From: CAWGOF01 sp963824225
GTDB taxonomy: Bacteria > Acidobacteriota > Polarisedimenticolia > Polarisedimenticolales > Polarisedimenticolaceae
Direction: 5' to 3'
Assembly (NCBI GenBank): GCA_963824225.1
Contig: CAWGOF010000002.1
Location: 372,001-436,000 of the forward strand
DNA: 64,000 nt
Shown: positions 33,334 through 42,256 of the stretch, one piece after another
How the letters are laid out: every line of letters starts with the position of its first letter
How positions within the stretch are numbered: position 1 is the first letter of the stretch
The notes under the pieces: model-generated
What the model was told of the DNA's origin: nothing
The model's input: only the letters and a program-made list of their open reading frames with translations
Databases searched by the model: none
Program-made: the position numbers and the translations under genes

Positions 33334-34002
33334 ATGGACCCGCTGGACCCGCTCGTCCTGTACGTCGGAGAGAAGAACGTCTCGTCGTGGTCGATGCGCG
33401 CCTACCTGGGACTCGTCCACAAGCAGCTCCCGTTCGACGAGCGTCTGGTCGAGCTCGTCGAGGGCCGGGGGGACGAGCTCCTGGCGCGCGTGTCGCCGAC
33501 CGGTCTCGTTCCCGTGCTGCACCACGGGCCGCTCGTCGTGCCCGACTCGCTCGCGATCCTCGAGTACCTGGAGGACGCGTTCCCGCCGCCGCGTCATCCC
33601 GCCCTGTGGCCGCCCGAGGTGCGAGCGCGAGCCCGGGCGCGCTGGCTCGCCGCGACGATGCATGCGGGGTTCGCCGCCCTGCGCGCCGGAATGTCGTTCC
33701 ATACGTGCTTCTGGCCCGAGCGGCCAGCCGCCGATTCGGCGGCGCGGGCGGATGCTGCCGCGCTGCTCGAGCTGCTCGATCGCGCGCGTGCGGACGCTCC
33801 GCCGACCGGCCCGTTCCTGCTCGGGGAGTTCGGTGCGGCGGACATCCTGTACGCACCGGCGCTCGTGCGTCTCGACGCGTACGGCGTGCCGACGCACGCG
33901 ACTCCGCGGGCCGCGGACTACCTCGGCGCCGTGCTCGCCCACCCGACCGTGCGCGCGTGGCTCGACGCTGCACGGGCGTTGCCGCCGGTGCTCGAGGAGT
34001 AG
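33334..34002 (+). CDS. Glutathione S-transferase-like protein
   Basis: 222 residues with a thioredoxin-fold N-terminus (LVLYVGEKNVSSWSMRAYLG, SPTGLVPVL, PDSLAILEYLED) and an all-helical C-terminal domain (FLLGEFGAADILYAP). The SSWSMR segment puts the catalytic Ser in the usual place for YfcF-like GSTs. GGAGG stands five bases before the ATG at 33334; an in-frame GTG at 33328 overlaps that site and is rejected. The last 85 bases are also coding on the other strand for the convergent AlgH-like gene. Confidence 0.82.
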   Translation: MDPLDPLVLYVGEKNVSSWSMRAYLGLVHKQLPFDERLVELVEGRGDELLARVSPTGLVPVLHHGPLVVPDSLAILEYLEDAFPPPRHPALWPPEVRARARARWLAATMHAGFAALRAGMSFHTCFWPERPAADSAARADAAALLELLDRARADAPPTGPFLLGEFGAADILYAPALVRLDAYGVPTHATPRAADYLGAVLAHPTVRAWLDAARALPPVLEE

Positions 34003-34604
34003 CCGCGAGCGCGAGCGACCTCGGTCGGATCGCGCGGCACGAGTCGATCCCACAGCGCATCGGGGGCGGCGTCGAATACCGCGTCCGCCGCGGGCGGAAG
34101 AACCCGCCAGTCGCCGCGCTCGATCTCCGCGTCGAGCTGACCGGGGCCCCATCCCGCGTAGCCCACGAACACGCGGTACGGCGTCGCGCCGTGCTCGGAC
34201 AGCAGCCGTCGGAGCACGTCGATCTGCCGGGTCGCGTGCACGTCGCCGAACACACGCGACGAGCCCGTCGGGGGCTCGGCCGCGCGGAGCAGGACGAACA
34301 CCTCCCCCTCGCTCACCGGTCCGCCCCAGAAGACGAGGTCCCGATCGGTCGCGAGATCGCCCACGCCGCTCAGGACGTCGGCGAGCCGCGCGTCCGCTGC
34401 ACGGTTCACGACGAGGCCCATGGCGCCATCGGGGCCGTAGCCCAGCAGCAGCACCACGGTTTCACGGAAATTCGGGTCGCGCAGGCCGCGTGCCGCGACG
34501 AGCAGCTTTCCGCGCTGGGGCGCTTCGACCGCGCGTGCGGGCGGCGAGGCGCAAACGATCGCACACGCGGCGACGAAGGCGGTGGTTCGACCGAGGGTCG
34601 ACAC
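33918..34604 (-). CDS. YqgE/AlgH-family protein with added signal peptide
   Basis: 228 residues. The conserved core reads GKLLVAARGLRDPNFRETVV, GPDGAMGLVVNR, FWGGPVSEGEVF and VFVGYAGWGPGQLD, the full YqgE/AlgH signature. Unusually, the core is preceded by a signal-peptide-like sequence (about 1-25, ending SPPARA), and followed by about 25 residues that overlap the end of the GST gene on the other strand. Known AlgH proteins are cytoplasmic. The extension suggests export, unless the real start is further inside (no ATG before the core). Family function is unclear. Confidence 0.8.
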   Translation of the reverse strand: MSTLGRTTAFVAACAIVCASPPARAVEAPQRGKLLVAARGLRDPNFRETVVLLLGYGPDGAMGLVVNRAADARLADVLSGVGDLATDRDLVFWGGPVSEGEVFVLLRAAEPPTGSSRVFGDVHATRQIDVLRRLLSEHGATPYRVFVGYAGWGPGQLDAEIERGDWRVLPPAADAVFDAAPDALWDRLVPRDPTEVARARGYSSSTGGNARAASSHARTVGWASTAPR

Positions 34605-34638
34605 GCCCGCAGTGTACCGCGCGCGGTGCCGAGGTGCT

Positions 34639-35217
34639 TCAGTCCCCGTTCAGCGCGCGGGCGCGCCAGTAGCGGGTCCCCGTGATGTCGGCGCCGGCGA
34701 TGACGCCCTTGTTCGTCAGCTGGAACACGGCGACGCCGCGCGTGAACGTGGCCGTCGCTCCCTTGCCTGCGGATCCGACCGCTGCGCTGGCGCCTGCGTC
34801 CACCTGCCAGCCCGAGTCGACGAACCGGTCGAGCAGCTCTTGGGTCTCGAACAGGAGCACTTGCTGGTACGAGTGGCCGCCCAGGCCGAGCCCCACGCCT
34901 CCCGTACCCGATTTCATGTACGTGTGCCGCTTGGCCTGTCGATCGACCGCCACGCCGACCCCGCCTCCACCCGACAGGAGCACCGAGACCTTGAACGTGT
35001 CGAACACGGCGAAGCCGGCGGCGCGATCGTAGAGCGTGCGCGATGCCGGCGCCTCGTCGAACAACCGCTCCATCGCCTCGAGGGCCATCGTTTCGATCGC
35101 TTGGCGCCGAGCTTCGAGCTCCTTGTCCTTGTCCTTCGCTTCGCTGGCCCGGATCGCCGGCGAGAGGCAGACGAGGCACAGCGCGAAAACGAGCCCGACC
35201 GGAACTACACGGTTCAT
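34639..35217 (-). CDS. Exported SYLF-domain (lipid-binding, Ysc84-like) protein
   Basis: 192 residues with a signal peptide (MNRVVPVGLVFALCLVCLSP). A helical lead (AIETMALEAMERLFDEAPAS) precedes the SYLF core (VFDTFKVSVLLSGGGGVGVA, YMKSGTGGVGLGLG, YQQVLLFET, and a FTRGVAVFQLTNKGVIAG end). SYLF domains bind lipids; bacterial members are periplasmic. GAGGAG precedes the ATG at 35217. Confidence 0.82.
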   Translation of the reverse strand: MNRVVPVGLVFALCLVCLSPAIRASEAKDKDKELEARRQAIETMALEAMERLFDEAPASRTLYDRAAGFAVFDTFKVSVLLSGGGGVGVAVDRQAKRHTYMKSGTGGVGLGLGGHSYQQVLLFETQELLDRFVDSGWQVDAGASAAVGSAGKGATATFTRGVAVFQLTNKGVIAGADITGTRYWRARALNGD

Positions 35218-35269
35218 GCGGGATCTCCTCGCCGGCAAAACATGAGGCCGGACGAGGGCCGGCGCAACC

Positions 35270-35446
35270 TCAGCCGGGCTCGGACTCGTCCTTCGGCCGG
35301 CGCCCGCGCCGCCGCTCGTCGACGGCGCGGGTGAGCACGAACTCGATCTGCGCGTTGAGGCTGCGCAGCTCCTGGTCGGCCCAGCGCCTGAGCTCTTCCC
35401 ACAGCTCGGGCCGGATCCGCAGCACGAGCGACTTGCGCTGCGCCAT
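35270..35446 (-). CDS. Small ribbon-helix-helix (Arc-type) protein
   Basis: 58 residues: MAQRKSLVLRIRPELWEELR, then RWADQELRSLNAQIEFVLTR and a highly basic tail. A basic beta strand (KSLVLRI), then helix A (ELWEELRRWAD) and helix B (LNAQIEFVLTRAV) is the Arc/MetJ-type ribbon-helix-helix DNA-binding fold. The start lies nine bases after the SPFH stop, so both come from one message. It is too short for most gene finders but clearly real. Confidence 0.82.
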   Translation of the reverse strand: MAQRKSLVLRIRPELWEELRRWADQELRSLNAQIEFVLTRAVDERRRGRRPKDESEPG

Positions 35447-35455
35447 ACGTCGCCG

Positions 35456-36331
35456 CTACTGGTACAGCGTTCCGGCGTTGACGACGGGTGCCGCGGCCGA
35501 CTCGCTGCACAGCACGACGAGCAGGTTGCTGACCATCGCCGCCTTGCGGTCCTCGTCGAGCGTCACGATGCGCCGCTCGGACAGCCGCTCGAGCGCCATC
35601 TCGACCATGCTCACCGCCCCGTACACGATCTGCGTGCGTGCGGCCACGACCGCCGACGCCTGCTGGCGCCTGAGCATCGACTCCGCGATTTCCTGCGCGT
35701 ACGCCAGGTGGCTCAACCGGGCTTCGACGACGTGAATCCCCGCGCGGCCCAGCCGATCGTTCAGCTCGCGCTCGAGGACCTCGCTGACCTGATCGGTGCC
35801 GGCGCGCAGGGTCAGCGTCTCCTCCGCATGGTCCTCGAACGTGTCGTACGGGTAGGATCCCGCGAGGTGCCGCACGGCGGCCTCGCTCTGCACGACGACG
35901 TAGTGCTCGTAGTCGTCGACGTCGAACGACGCGCGGTACGTGTCCTGGACCTGCCAGACGACGACGGCCGCGATCTCGATCGGGTTTCCTGCCCGATCGT
36001 TGACCTTCAGCTTCTGGCCGTTCAGGTTCCGCGCGCGCAGCGTCACGCGCTTCTTCGTGTAGAACGGATTGGCCCACGCAAACCCGTTGCGCTTGACGGT
36101 CCCCTTGTACACGCCGAACAGCACGAGGACCCGCGAGTCGTTCGGGTTGACGATGAACAGACCCACCCCGAGGAACGCGGCGAGGAGCAGTGCCAGGACC
36201 GCGAGCAAGAACGACCACGGCGTGGCGGTCCGGACTCCGTGGACGATGAGCGCGATCCCGCCGACGGCGAGGGCGATCGCGAGGGCCAGCATCGGGTAGC
36301 CGGAGATTGGGCTGCGAGTCGATTCGTTCAT
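35456..36331 (-). CDS. SPFH (stomatin/prohibitin/flotillin)-domain membrane protein
   Basis: 291 residues with two N-terminal transmembrane helices (about 11-32 and 38-60) and then the SPFH domain: VNPNDSRVLVLFGVYKGTVK, GFAWANPF, GNPIEIAAVVVWQVQDTYRA, and helices VSEVLERELNDRLGRAGIHV and AQEIAESMLRRQQASAVVAA. SPFH proteins form membrane-associated oligomers that organise microdomains. GGAG is near the ATG. It is co-transcribed with the small ribbon-helix-helix gene. TATCAT at 36356-36361 (minus strand) is a possible -10. Confidence 0.9.
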   Translation of the reverse strand: MNESTRSPISGYPMLALAIALAVGGIALIVHGVRTATPWSFLLAVLALLLAAFLGVGLFIVNPNDSRVLVLFGVYKGTVKRNGFAWANPFYTKKRVTLRARNLNGQKLKVNDRAGNPIEIAAVVVWQVQDTYRASFDVDDYEHYVVVQSEAAVRHLAGSYPYDTFEDHAEETLTLRAGTDQVSEVLERELNDRLGRAGIHVVEARLSHLAYAQEIAESMLRRQQASAVVAARTQIVYGAVSMVEMALERLSERRIVTLDEDRKAAMVSNLLVVLCSESAAAPVVNAGTLYQ

Positions 36332-36441
36332 GGCCTGCTCCTTCGTGAGATCGTCATGATATCAAACTGATAAACGAGCGGACGCCGCATTTGGTTCCAC
36401 CAGCGGCGTCTTCTCTCAACACGTTGCAAATGAAGAAGTTA

Positions 36442-36471
36442 TTGGCTTCGACGGACACGAGTCGGTATCAT
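36442..36471 (+). promoter_or_regulatory. Promoter of the YhaO/YhaN-like operon
   Basis: TTGGCT (36442-36447), an 18-base spacer and TATCAT (36466-36471) give a sigma-70-like promoter. The GTG start at 36478 lies seven bases after the -10, where transcription would begin, and there is no ribosome binding site. A leaderless message is therefore likely. Confidence 0.5.
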
Positions 36472-36477
36472 GCGCGC

Positions 36478-37608
36478 GTGCGTTTCGTCCAGGCCTCGGA
36501 CTTCCACCTGCACCCGGACCAACCCGAACGGCTCGACGCGCTCGGGGCCGTCGTGCGCGTCGCCACGGCCGAGCACGCCGACTTCCTGCTGATACCGGGC
36601 GACCTGTTCGATGCGCCCGAGGTGTCGGATCCGCTGCGCGGACGCGTGCGCGCGATCCTCGAGGCGTTCGCCGGCACGACGATCGTCGTCCCGGGCAATC
36701 ACGATCTCGATCCGCGCGATCCCGCGCGCACGGCGTTCCCCGCGGGCTCGGATTACGGGCGGCGCACGGTCGTGCTCGCCACCCCGCCCTACGAGGTCCG
36801 GGAACCGAGCGACCACGCGACGTCGAGCGTGCGGATCGTCGGCGTGCCGTATCACGCCGGTAGCACGCTCGGGCGGGATCTGGCGGGGCTCGAGGCCGAT
36901 CCGCTGCGGACGGTTCTACTGGCGCACGGCACGTTGCACGCCGGGCGCCTCGAATCTCTCGTCGGGGGAGAAGGCCAGGAGTCGGCGTACTATCCGATCG
37001 TCGAGCGCGATCTTCGAGGGCGCTTCGCCTACGCGGCGCTCGGCCACGTCCACGCCCGGGCGACGTTCGACGAATGGACCGCCGACGCCGCGTGGGGCTA
37101 CGCGGGCTCGCCCATCGCGATCACGCGCGGCGAGCTCGGCCGGCGCCACGCCGTGGTCGTGGATTTCGTACCGGGCCATGGCGTGCGCGACGTGCGCCGG
37201 ATCCCGCTCGGGACACCGTACTGGAGCGAGTACACGGCGACGCTCCTCCCGTGGGACGACGTCGACGCGTTGATCCACCGGCTCGCCGAGAGCCTGCCCG
37301 CGCCGGACGAGCCGTGCGATTCCGACCGCGGCCTGCGGATTCGTGTCGACGGCTACCTCGACGGCGACGAGACGGACCTGCGGGACCGGCTCGAGCGCAT
37401 GGCGCACGAGGTCGAGACGCGCTTCCGGCGGGTCGAGGTCGACGTCCGAGACACGATCACCGTGCGCGCCGTCGTCGAGCAACGGCCGTGGCTCGCCGAC
37501 CTGCTCGTGCGGCTGCGCCGACGGGCGGAGAGCGAGGGCACGCCGGAGCACGTCGTGCGCCGGGCGGCCGGCCTGCTCGTCGCCGCGGCGCGAGAGAGCT
37601 CGCGATGA
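36478..37608 (+). CDS. Metallophosphoesterase DNA repair exonuclease (YhaO/SbcD-like)
   Basis: 376 residues. Calcineurin-like motifs are QASDFHLH (Asp8, His10), PGDLFDAP (Asp42), PGNHDLDP (Asn74, His75), LLAHGTLH (His150) and ALGHVH (His190, His192). This is the nuclease half of the YhaO/YhaN or SbcD/SbcC type, which processes DNA ends. The start GTG at 36478 gives the family N-terminus VRFVQASD; an earlier in-frame ATG at 36430 would add unrelated residues. Its stop overlaps the ATPase start (ATGA). Confidence 0.88.
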   Translation: MRFVQASDFHLHPDQPERLDALGAVVRVATAEHADFLLIPGDLFDAPEVSDPLRGRVRAILEAFAGTTIVVPGNHDLDPRDPARTAFPAGSDYGRRTVVLATPPYEVREPSDHATSSVRIVGVPYHAGSTLGRDLAGLEADPLRTVLLAHGTLHAGRLESLVGGEGQESAYYPIVERDLRGRFAYAALGHVHARATFDEWTADAAWGYAGSPIAITRGELGRRHAVVVDFVPGHGVRDVRRIPLGTPYWSEYTATLLPWDDVDALIHRLAESLPAPDEPCDSDRGLRIRVDGYLDGDETDLRDRLERMAHEVETRFRRVEVDVRDTITVRAVVEQRPWLADLLVRLRRRAESEGTPEHVVRRAAGLLVAAARESSR

Positions 37609-39845
37609 GCCTCCGTCTCACGCGCATGCGCATCGACCGGTTCGGCCCGCTGCGGCAGATCGACCTGGCGCTCGGACCGTTGACCGTCGTCGTGGGGGGG
37701 AACGAAGCGGGCAAGTCGTCGATCGTCGACGCGCTCCACGCCTGGCTGCGGGGGAGCTTCCGCCGGGCCAACGCGGTGTCCTGGGATGGCGTGCGGCGAA
37801 GCCTTCCGGGCTTCGACGGCACGGTCGAGGTCGAGCTGTCCTCCGCGCTCGGCGACGCGCCTCCCGCGATCCTGTGCGACGACCCGGTCCTGTGGAACCT
37901 GCTCGTGATCCCCGAGGGTCGCGCCGGATCTCGGCGCGCCGGGATCTCCCAGCGCGACTGGCTGATCGAGGCCAAGCCGCACCTGACCGGCTTCGACGCG
38001 CAAGCGATTCGCGAGCACCTGCGCGACCGCGCCGGACTCACGCCCACCGATCGCGATGCGCGCGAATGGACCGAGGCGGGCGAGCGTCTGGACCGGACCG
38101 CCGAGGCGATCCAGACGTTCCTGGCGGACGTCGCGTTGCTCGGCGATCGAGAGGCCGAGCTGCGCGCTCGCTCGATCGAGCGACGACGCCTCGAGGATGC
38201 GGCGGCGCGTGAGCGCGCAGCGGCGGATTTCGAGCTCTGGCGGCGGGCCACGGCGGCGCAAGACGAGCTCGTGCGTCTGCGTGCCGAGCTCAGCCACGTC
38301 GGGCCGGGGAACGAGGCCGATGCACGCGCGTGGCGTGGGCTCGAGGTCGAGCTGGCGCGCCACGCCGCGCGCCGGCAAGCCGCGAGCCTCGCACGAGGAC
38401 GGTCCGAAGCGAAGCGCCGTGTCGTCGACGACGATCTCGAAGGATCCGGGAGCTCGGTCGCGGAGGCGGAACGCCGCGTTCGTGACGTCGCCGAGCTCGA
38501 TCTCGCGCGCCGCGCGAACGTGGCCACGGCCGCGGCTGTGGCCGCGGGAAGCGACGGTCGCCCGAGCCTCGACCACCTCGCCCGCGCGGGCGTCGGCGCA
38601 TCGATCGCCGGCGCCGTTCTCCTGGTCCTCGGCCTCGGTACCTGGTCGTGGCTCGCCGCGATCGGCGCCGTGACGGCGAGCGGAGGACTCGCGCTGTGGC
38701 TCGCGACGCGCCCGACGCGGGCCGCGCGCGCGGAGCGGGACACGGGCCCGGCGCTGCTCGAGGATGCGCGGCGCCTCGGCATCGATGCGTCGGACCCCGC
38801 CGGCGTCCTCGAACGGCTCGCGGAGATCGAGGCCCATGCGCTCCGCGAGCGTGTGCGGCGCGATGCGGCGCGGAAGCAAGCCGCGGCGTCCGAAGACGAG
38901 GTCGAGGAGTGTGCCAGGGAAGAGGCCGAGGCCGAGCGCGCGCTCCTGGGCGTCGACGCACGGATCCACGAGCTTCGCGAGCGCACCGGGCTCCCGAACG
39001 CCGACGCGCTCGCCGAGCGTGTCGAGCGCCGGGGTCGCCTCGAGAGGCGCCGCGACCGGGCGCTCGCCGAGCTCGCCGCGGTGCTGCCCGCGTCCTCGGA
39101 GGCCGAGCGCGAGCGAGCGATCGCGGGCCATCGAGCCGAGGATCCCGGGTTCGCACCGACACCGGGCGCGCTGTCGCGGCTCGAGCGCGATCTCGCCGCC
39201 GCTAGGTCCGCGGTCGCGGAGCTCGAGCGCGAGACGGTCGGCCGGCTCGAGCGCGGGCTCCAGGCGATCGGCGAGCCCGATCTGTCCGCGGCCCGCGCGA
39301 CGCTCGAGGACGCGCGGCGCGCGCAGGACGAGCGCCAGCGTCTCCGGGCCGCGGCGCGGCTCGCGCTCGACGTGGTCGAAGAGGCCGAGCGCGACGTCGA
39401 AGGCCATCTCGATGGGGTATTCGAAGATCCGGTGTCGGGAGCCGGGCCGGTCTTCGCCCGACTGACCCACGGTCGCTGGACCGCGCTGCGCCGCGTCGAC
39501 TCGGCCGTCCTGGCCCTCGGCGCCGACGGCTCGAGCGTCAGCGCCGAGGCGCTGAGCCGCGGGACGCACGATCAGCTGCATTTCGCGCTGCGCGCGGCGC
39601 TCGCGCGGCGGATCCTCGGTGAGCCCGGGTTCTTCGTGTGGGACGACACGTTCCTGACGGCCGATCCACCGCGCCGTCGCGAGCTCGTGAGCCTGGCCAT
39701 CGACCTCGTCGTCGAGGGCTGGCAGATCCTGTATCTCACCGTCGACCCGGCGATCGCCGACCTGTTCGCCCACGCCGCGTCCAGCCGCGCGGGGATCGAC
39801 TGTCGGATCGTGCACCTCGCCGAGCATCCCCGGCCCGTCGCGTGA
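37605..39845 (+). CDS. AAA-family SMC-like ATPase (YhaN/SbcC-like)
   Basis: 746 residues. Walker A is GGNEAGKSS (31-39). Two long coiled-coil arms flank a hydrophobic pair of helices (about 326-366, VGASIAGAVLLVLGLGTWSW), the YhaN hallmark. The C-terminal part has the signature LSRGTHDQLHFALRAALA and Walker B-like FFVWDDTFLTADP. It should form a complex with the overlapping nuclease and open DNA ends or broken forks. Translation is coupled upstream (ATGA) and downstream (GTGA). Confidence 0.87.
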   Translation: MSLRLTRMRIDRFGPLRQIDLALGPLTVVVGGNEAGKSSIVDALHAWLRGSFRRANAVSWDGVRRSLPGFDGTVEVELSSALGDAPPAILCDDPVLWNLLVIPEGRAGSRRAGISQRDWLIEAKPHLTGFDAQAIREHLRDRAGLTPTDRDAREWTEAGERLDRTAEAIQTFLADVALLGDREAELRARSIERRRLEDAAARERAAADFELWRRATAAQDELVRLRAELSHVGPGNEADARAWRGLEVELARHAARRQAASLARGRSEAKRRVVDDDLEGSGSSVAEAERRVRDVAELDLARRANVATAAAVAAGSDGRPSLDHLARAGVGASIAGAVLLVLGLGTWSWLAAIGAVTASGGLALWLATRPTRAARAERDTGPALLEDARRLGIDASDPAGVLERLAEIEAHALRERVRRDAARKQAAASEDEVEECAREEAEAERALLGVDARIHELRERTGLPNADALAERVERRGRLERRRDRALAELAAVLPASSEAERERAIAGHRAEDPGFAPTPGALSRLERDLAAARSAVAELERETVGRLERGLQAIGEPDLSAARATLEDARRAQDERQRLRAAARLALDVVEEAERDVEGHLDGVFEDPVSGAGPVFARLTHGRWTALRRVDSAVLALGADGSSVSAEALSRGTHDQLHFALRAALARRILGEPGFFVWDDTFLTADPPRRRELVSLAIDLVVEGWQILYLTVDPAIADLFAHAASSRAGIDCRIVHLAEHPRPVA

Positions 39846-41047
39846 CCGTTCCGCCCGCTCGCGCCCGACGCATGCTCGCGATCCTCGCGATCGCCCAGGT
39901 GCTCGCGATGTCCGTGTGGTTCGCGGCCAGCGCGGCCACGGCGCGGCTCGCCGAGACGCTCGCGCTCGATGCCGCGCGCATCCGCGATCTCTCGGCGGCG
40001 GTCCAGCTCGGGTTCGTCGTCGGGACCGCCTTGGCCGCGATCCTCAACCTGGCCGACCTGGTGCCTGCCCGGGCGTACTTCGCCGTGTGCGCGGCGGCCG
40101 CGGGCCTGGCCAACCTCGCGCTCCTCGCGGTCGACGGATACGGGGCCGCGCTCGCCGTGCGCTTCGCCGCCGGGGCGTTCCTCGCCGGGGTCTACCCGCC
40201 GGCGATGAAGATGATCGCCACGTGGTTCCGCACCGGCCGCGGCAGTGCGATCGGCATCGTGGTCGGTGCGCTCACCCTGGGCAAGGCGATGCCGTTCCTG
40301 GTCGGAGCGTTCGGGGCACGCAGCGCGTGGGCTCTGGTCTCGACGACGTCGGCCGGAGCGTTCGTCGGAGCGGTGCTCGTCGCGCTGGCCTACCGCGACG
40401 GACCGTACGCGTTCGAAAGGCGTCCGTTCTCGTGGCGCCTGACGTCGGTCGTCGTCGCCCATCGCGACACGCGGCTCGCGATCCTGGGTTACCTCGGACA
40501 CATGTGGGAGCTGTACGCGATGTGGACCTGGATCCCGGCGTTCCTCGCGGCGAGCCTGGGGCTGCGTGCGTCGGTCGACGCCTTCGCCGTCGACGCGCTC
40601 TCGTTCTTGACGATCGCGACCGGGAGCGCCGGCTGCGTGTGGGGCGGGATCGTGGCCGACCGGATCGGTCGCGCGCGGCTCGTGCGCCGCGCCCTCGCCG
40701 TCAGCGGCGGCTGCTCGGTGCTCGTGGGCCTGACGTTCGGCGGGAGCGTGTGGCTCGTGGCTCCGGTCGTCTGCATCTGGGGGTTCTTCGTCGTCGCCGA
40801 CTCGGCGCAGTTCAGCACGCTCGTGACCGAGGTCGCTCCGCGGCATGCGGTCGGCACGGCGCTCACGCTCCAGACCTCGCTGGGCTTCCTGCTGACGATC
40901 GTCACGATCGTGCTCGTACCGCGGCTGGCCGAGGCGATCTCGTGGCGCTGGGCGTTCGGCATCCTGGCCCTCGGCCCGGCGCTGGGCATCCTGGCGATGC
41001 GTCGGCTCGTCACGGTCCGCGCCCGGCCGGCCGCCGAGGCGGGCTAG
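39842..41047 (+). CDS. MFS-family transporter
   Basis: 401 residues with 12 predicted helices. Family signs are FLAGVYPPAMKMIATWF (helix 4-5 of nitrate/sugar-like MFS), GKAMPFLVGAFG, and GGIVADRIGRARLVRRAL with the loop motif DRIGR in the second half. The substrate is unknown; the LAGVYPPAMKM segment recalls CynX/NarK-like members. The GTG start overlaps the ATPase stop. That overlap with a DNA-repair operon is probably just compaction, though co-expression is implied. Confidence 0.82.
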   Translation: MTVPPARARRMLAILAIAQVLAMSVWFAASAATARLAETLALDAARIRDLSAAVQLGFVVGTALAAILNLADLVPARAYFAVCAAAAGLANLALLAVDGYGAALAVRFAAGAFLAGVYPPAMKMIATWFRTGRGSAIGIVVGALTLGKAMPFLVGAFGARSAWALVSTTSAGAFVGAVLVALAYRDGPYAFERRPFSWRLTSVVVAHRDTRLAILGYLGHMWELYAMWTWIPAFLAASLGLRASVDAFAVDALSFLTIATGSAGCVWGGIVADRIGRARLVRRALAVSGGCSVLVGLTFGGSVWLVAPVVCIWGFFVVADSAQFSTLVTEVAPRHAVGTALTLQTSLGFLLTIVTIVLVPRLAEAISWRWAFGILALGPALGILAMRRLVTVRARPAAEAG

Positions 41048-41057
41048 ACTGCGGCCG

Positions 41058-42212
41058 ATGAAACGGCACCGGCGATCGAGCGCAACGGCGCTGCTGACGT
41101 TCGTCCTCTTCGCCGATCTCGCTGGCGCCGCTCCGGCCGCGTCCCCCGATCCGTTGGCCCCGATCCTTCGGCCGGCGGTGACCCCGTCCATGGACGTGGC
41201 CGCCCGCCGGCAATCGCGCGATCGCAAGTATTCGGACGGTGACTTTCCGATGCCTGCCGCTGCGTTCGCTGGGTTTCGCGACGACGTCGCGACGTCCCTC
41301 GTCCGGGCCCTCGGTCTCGATGGATGGGTCGTTCGTGGGACACGCAAGAGCACGAGCCCGATCGCCAGCCGGTTCGCCGACCGAACGCTGGCCACGATCG
41401 AGCAACACGGCGTACGCATGGAGGTCCACACGCTCGAGCTCGTCGAGTCGAGCCTGCGCGTCCCGATGGTCGTCTGCCTGCCCGATGGCACCGATCCCCG
41501 ACCCGGGATCGTCGTGCTCTCGGGACATTCGACGCACGGCCTGCGCGACCTCGTGCTCGACCTCGACAGCTATCAGCGCGGGATCGCGACGCGTCTCGCG
41601 CAGGCGGGCTTCGTGGCCGCAGCGGTCGAGAAGGTCGACTCGGGCTACCTGGCACGAGCGTTCGGCGCCGGTTCGGACGAGGACGCGCTGTCGGCGGCGC
41701 TCCTCGGTCTCGGAACGACGATCCGCGCCGAGCAGCTCCGCGCGGCCCTCGCGGCGTCCGAGGTCCTGGCACGTCATCCGCGGGTCGACCGCACGAAGCT
41801 CGGCGCGACCGGCGTGTCGCTCGGCGGATGGCTCGCGATCCAGACGGCGCTGCTCGACGATCGGATCAGCGCCGTGGCCGACTTCGGCCGCAAGACGCTC
41901 GGTCCGCTCGCGGCCGACGCTGGCGCGCAGCCGATCGACGCGTGCCACGTGCTGCCCGGGCTGCTGACGCTCGGCGACCGCAACCTGTTTCCGCTGGCCT
42001 ACGCCCCACGCCCGCTCCTCGCGGGCCACGGGCGGAAGGACCCGGAGTCGGCGCGCCAGGGACCCGCGCACTACGAGCAGCTGCTGCGCGCGCAGTACGA
42101 GGCGCTCGGCCGCGGCTCGAGCCTCGAGTACCTCGTGCACGACGGCGGCGACACGATGCCCGAGCGCGCGGTGATCGACTACTTCTCGCGCGTCCTTCCG
42201 CGCCGGCGTTGA
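41058..42212 (+). CDS. Exported alpha/beta hydrolase (acetyl-esterase/dienelactone-hydrolase-like)
   Basis: 384 residues with a signal peptide (ending about residue 25). MVVCLPDGTDPRPGIVVLSG is the oxyanion-loop region and GATGVSLGGWLAIQ carries the nucleophile Ser (GVSLGG). GRKDPESARQGP supplies the acidic loop and EYLVHDGGDTM a possible His end. This matches the Abhydrolase_7/xylan-esterase-like families. The final helix ends FSRVLPRRR. It probably hydrolyses an ester outside the cytoplasm; no partner is evident. Confidence 0.78.
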   Translation: MKRHRRSSATALLTFVLFADLAGAAPAASPDPLAPILRPAVTPSMDVAARRQSRDRKYSDGDFPMPAAAFAGFRDDVATSLVRALGLDGWVVRGTRKSTSPIASRFADRTLATIEQHGVRMEVHTLELVESSLRVPMVVCLPDGTDPRPGIVVLSGHSTHGLRDLVLDLDSYQRGIATRLAQAGFVAAAVEKVDSGYLARAFGAGSDEDALSAALLGLGTTIRAEQLRAALAASEVLARHPRVDRTKLGATGVSLGGWLAIQTALLDDRISAVADFGRKTLGPLAADAGAQPIDACHVLPGLLTLGDRNLFPLAYAPRPLLAGHGRKDPESARQGPAHYEQLLRAQYEALGRGSSLEYLVHDGGDTMPERAVIDYFSRVLPRRR

Positions 42213-42219
42213 TGGGGGC

Positions 42220-42252
42220 TTGACGGGAAGATACTTGTACCATACAAGTATC
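42220..42252 (+). promoter_or_regulatory. Promoter-operator of marR-arsM
   Basis: TTGACG (42220-42225), 17 bases, then TACAAG (42243-42248) form a promoter whose -10 is buried in a perfect 10-bp inverted repeat: GATACTTGTA (42230-42239), CCA, TACAAGTATC (42243-42252). The repeat fits a MarR dimer operator. It ends four bases before the GTG at 42257, so the message is short-leadered or leaderless. Binding would block transcription of both genes. Confidence 0.75.
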
Positions 42253-42256
42253 CTGC

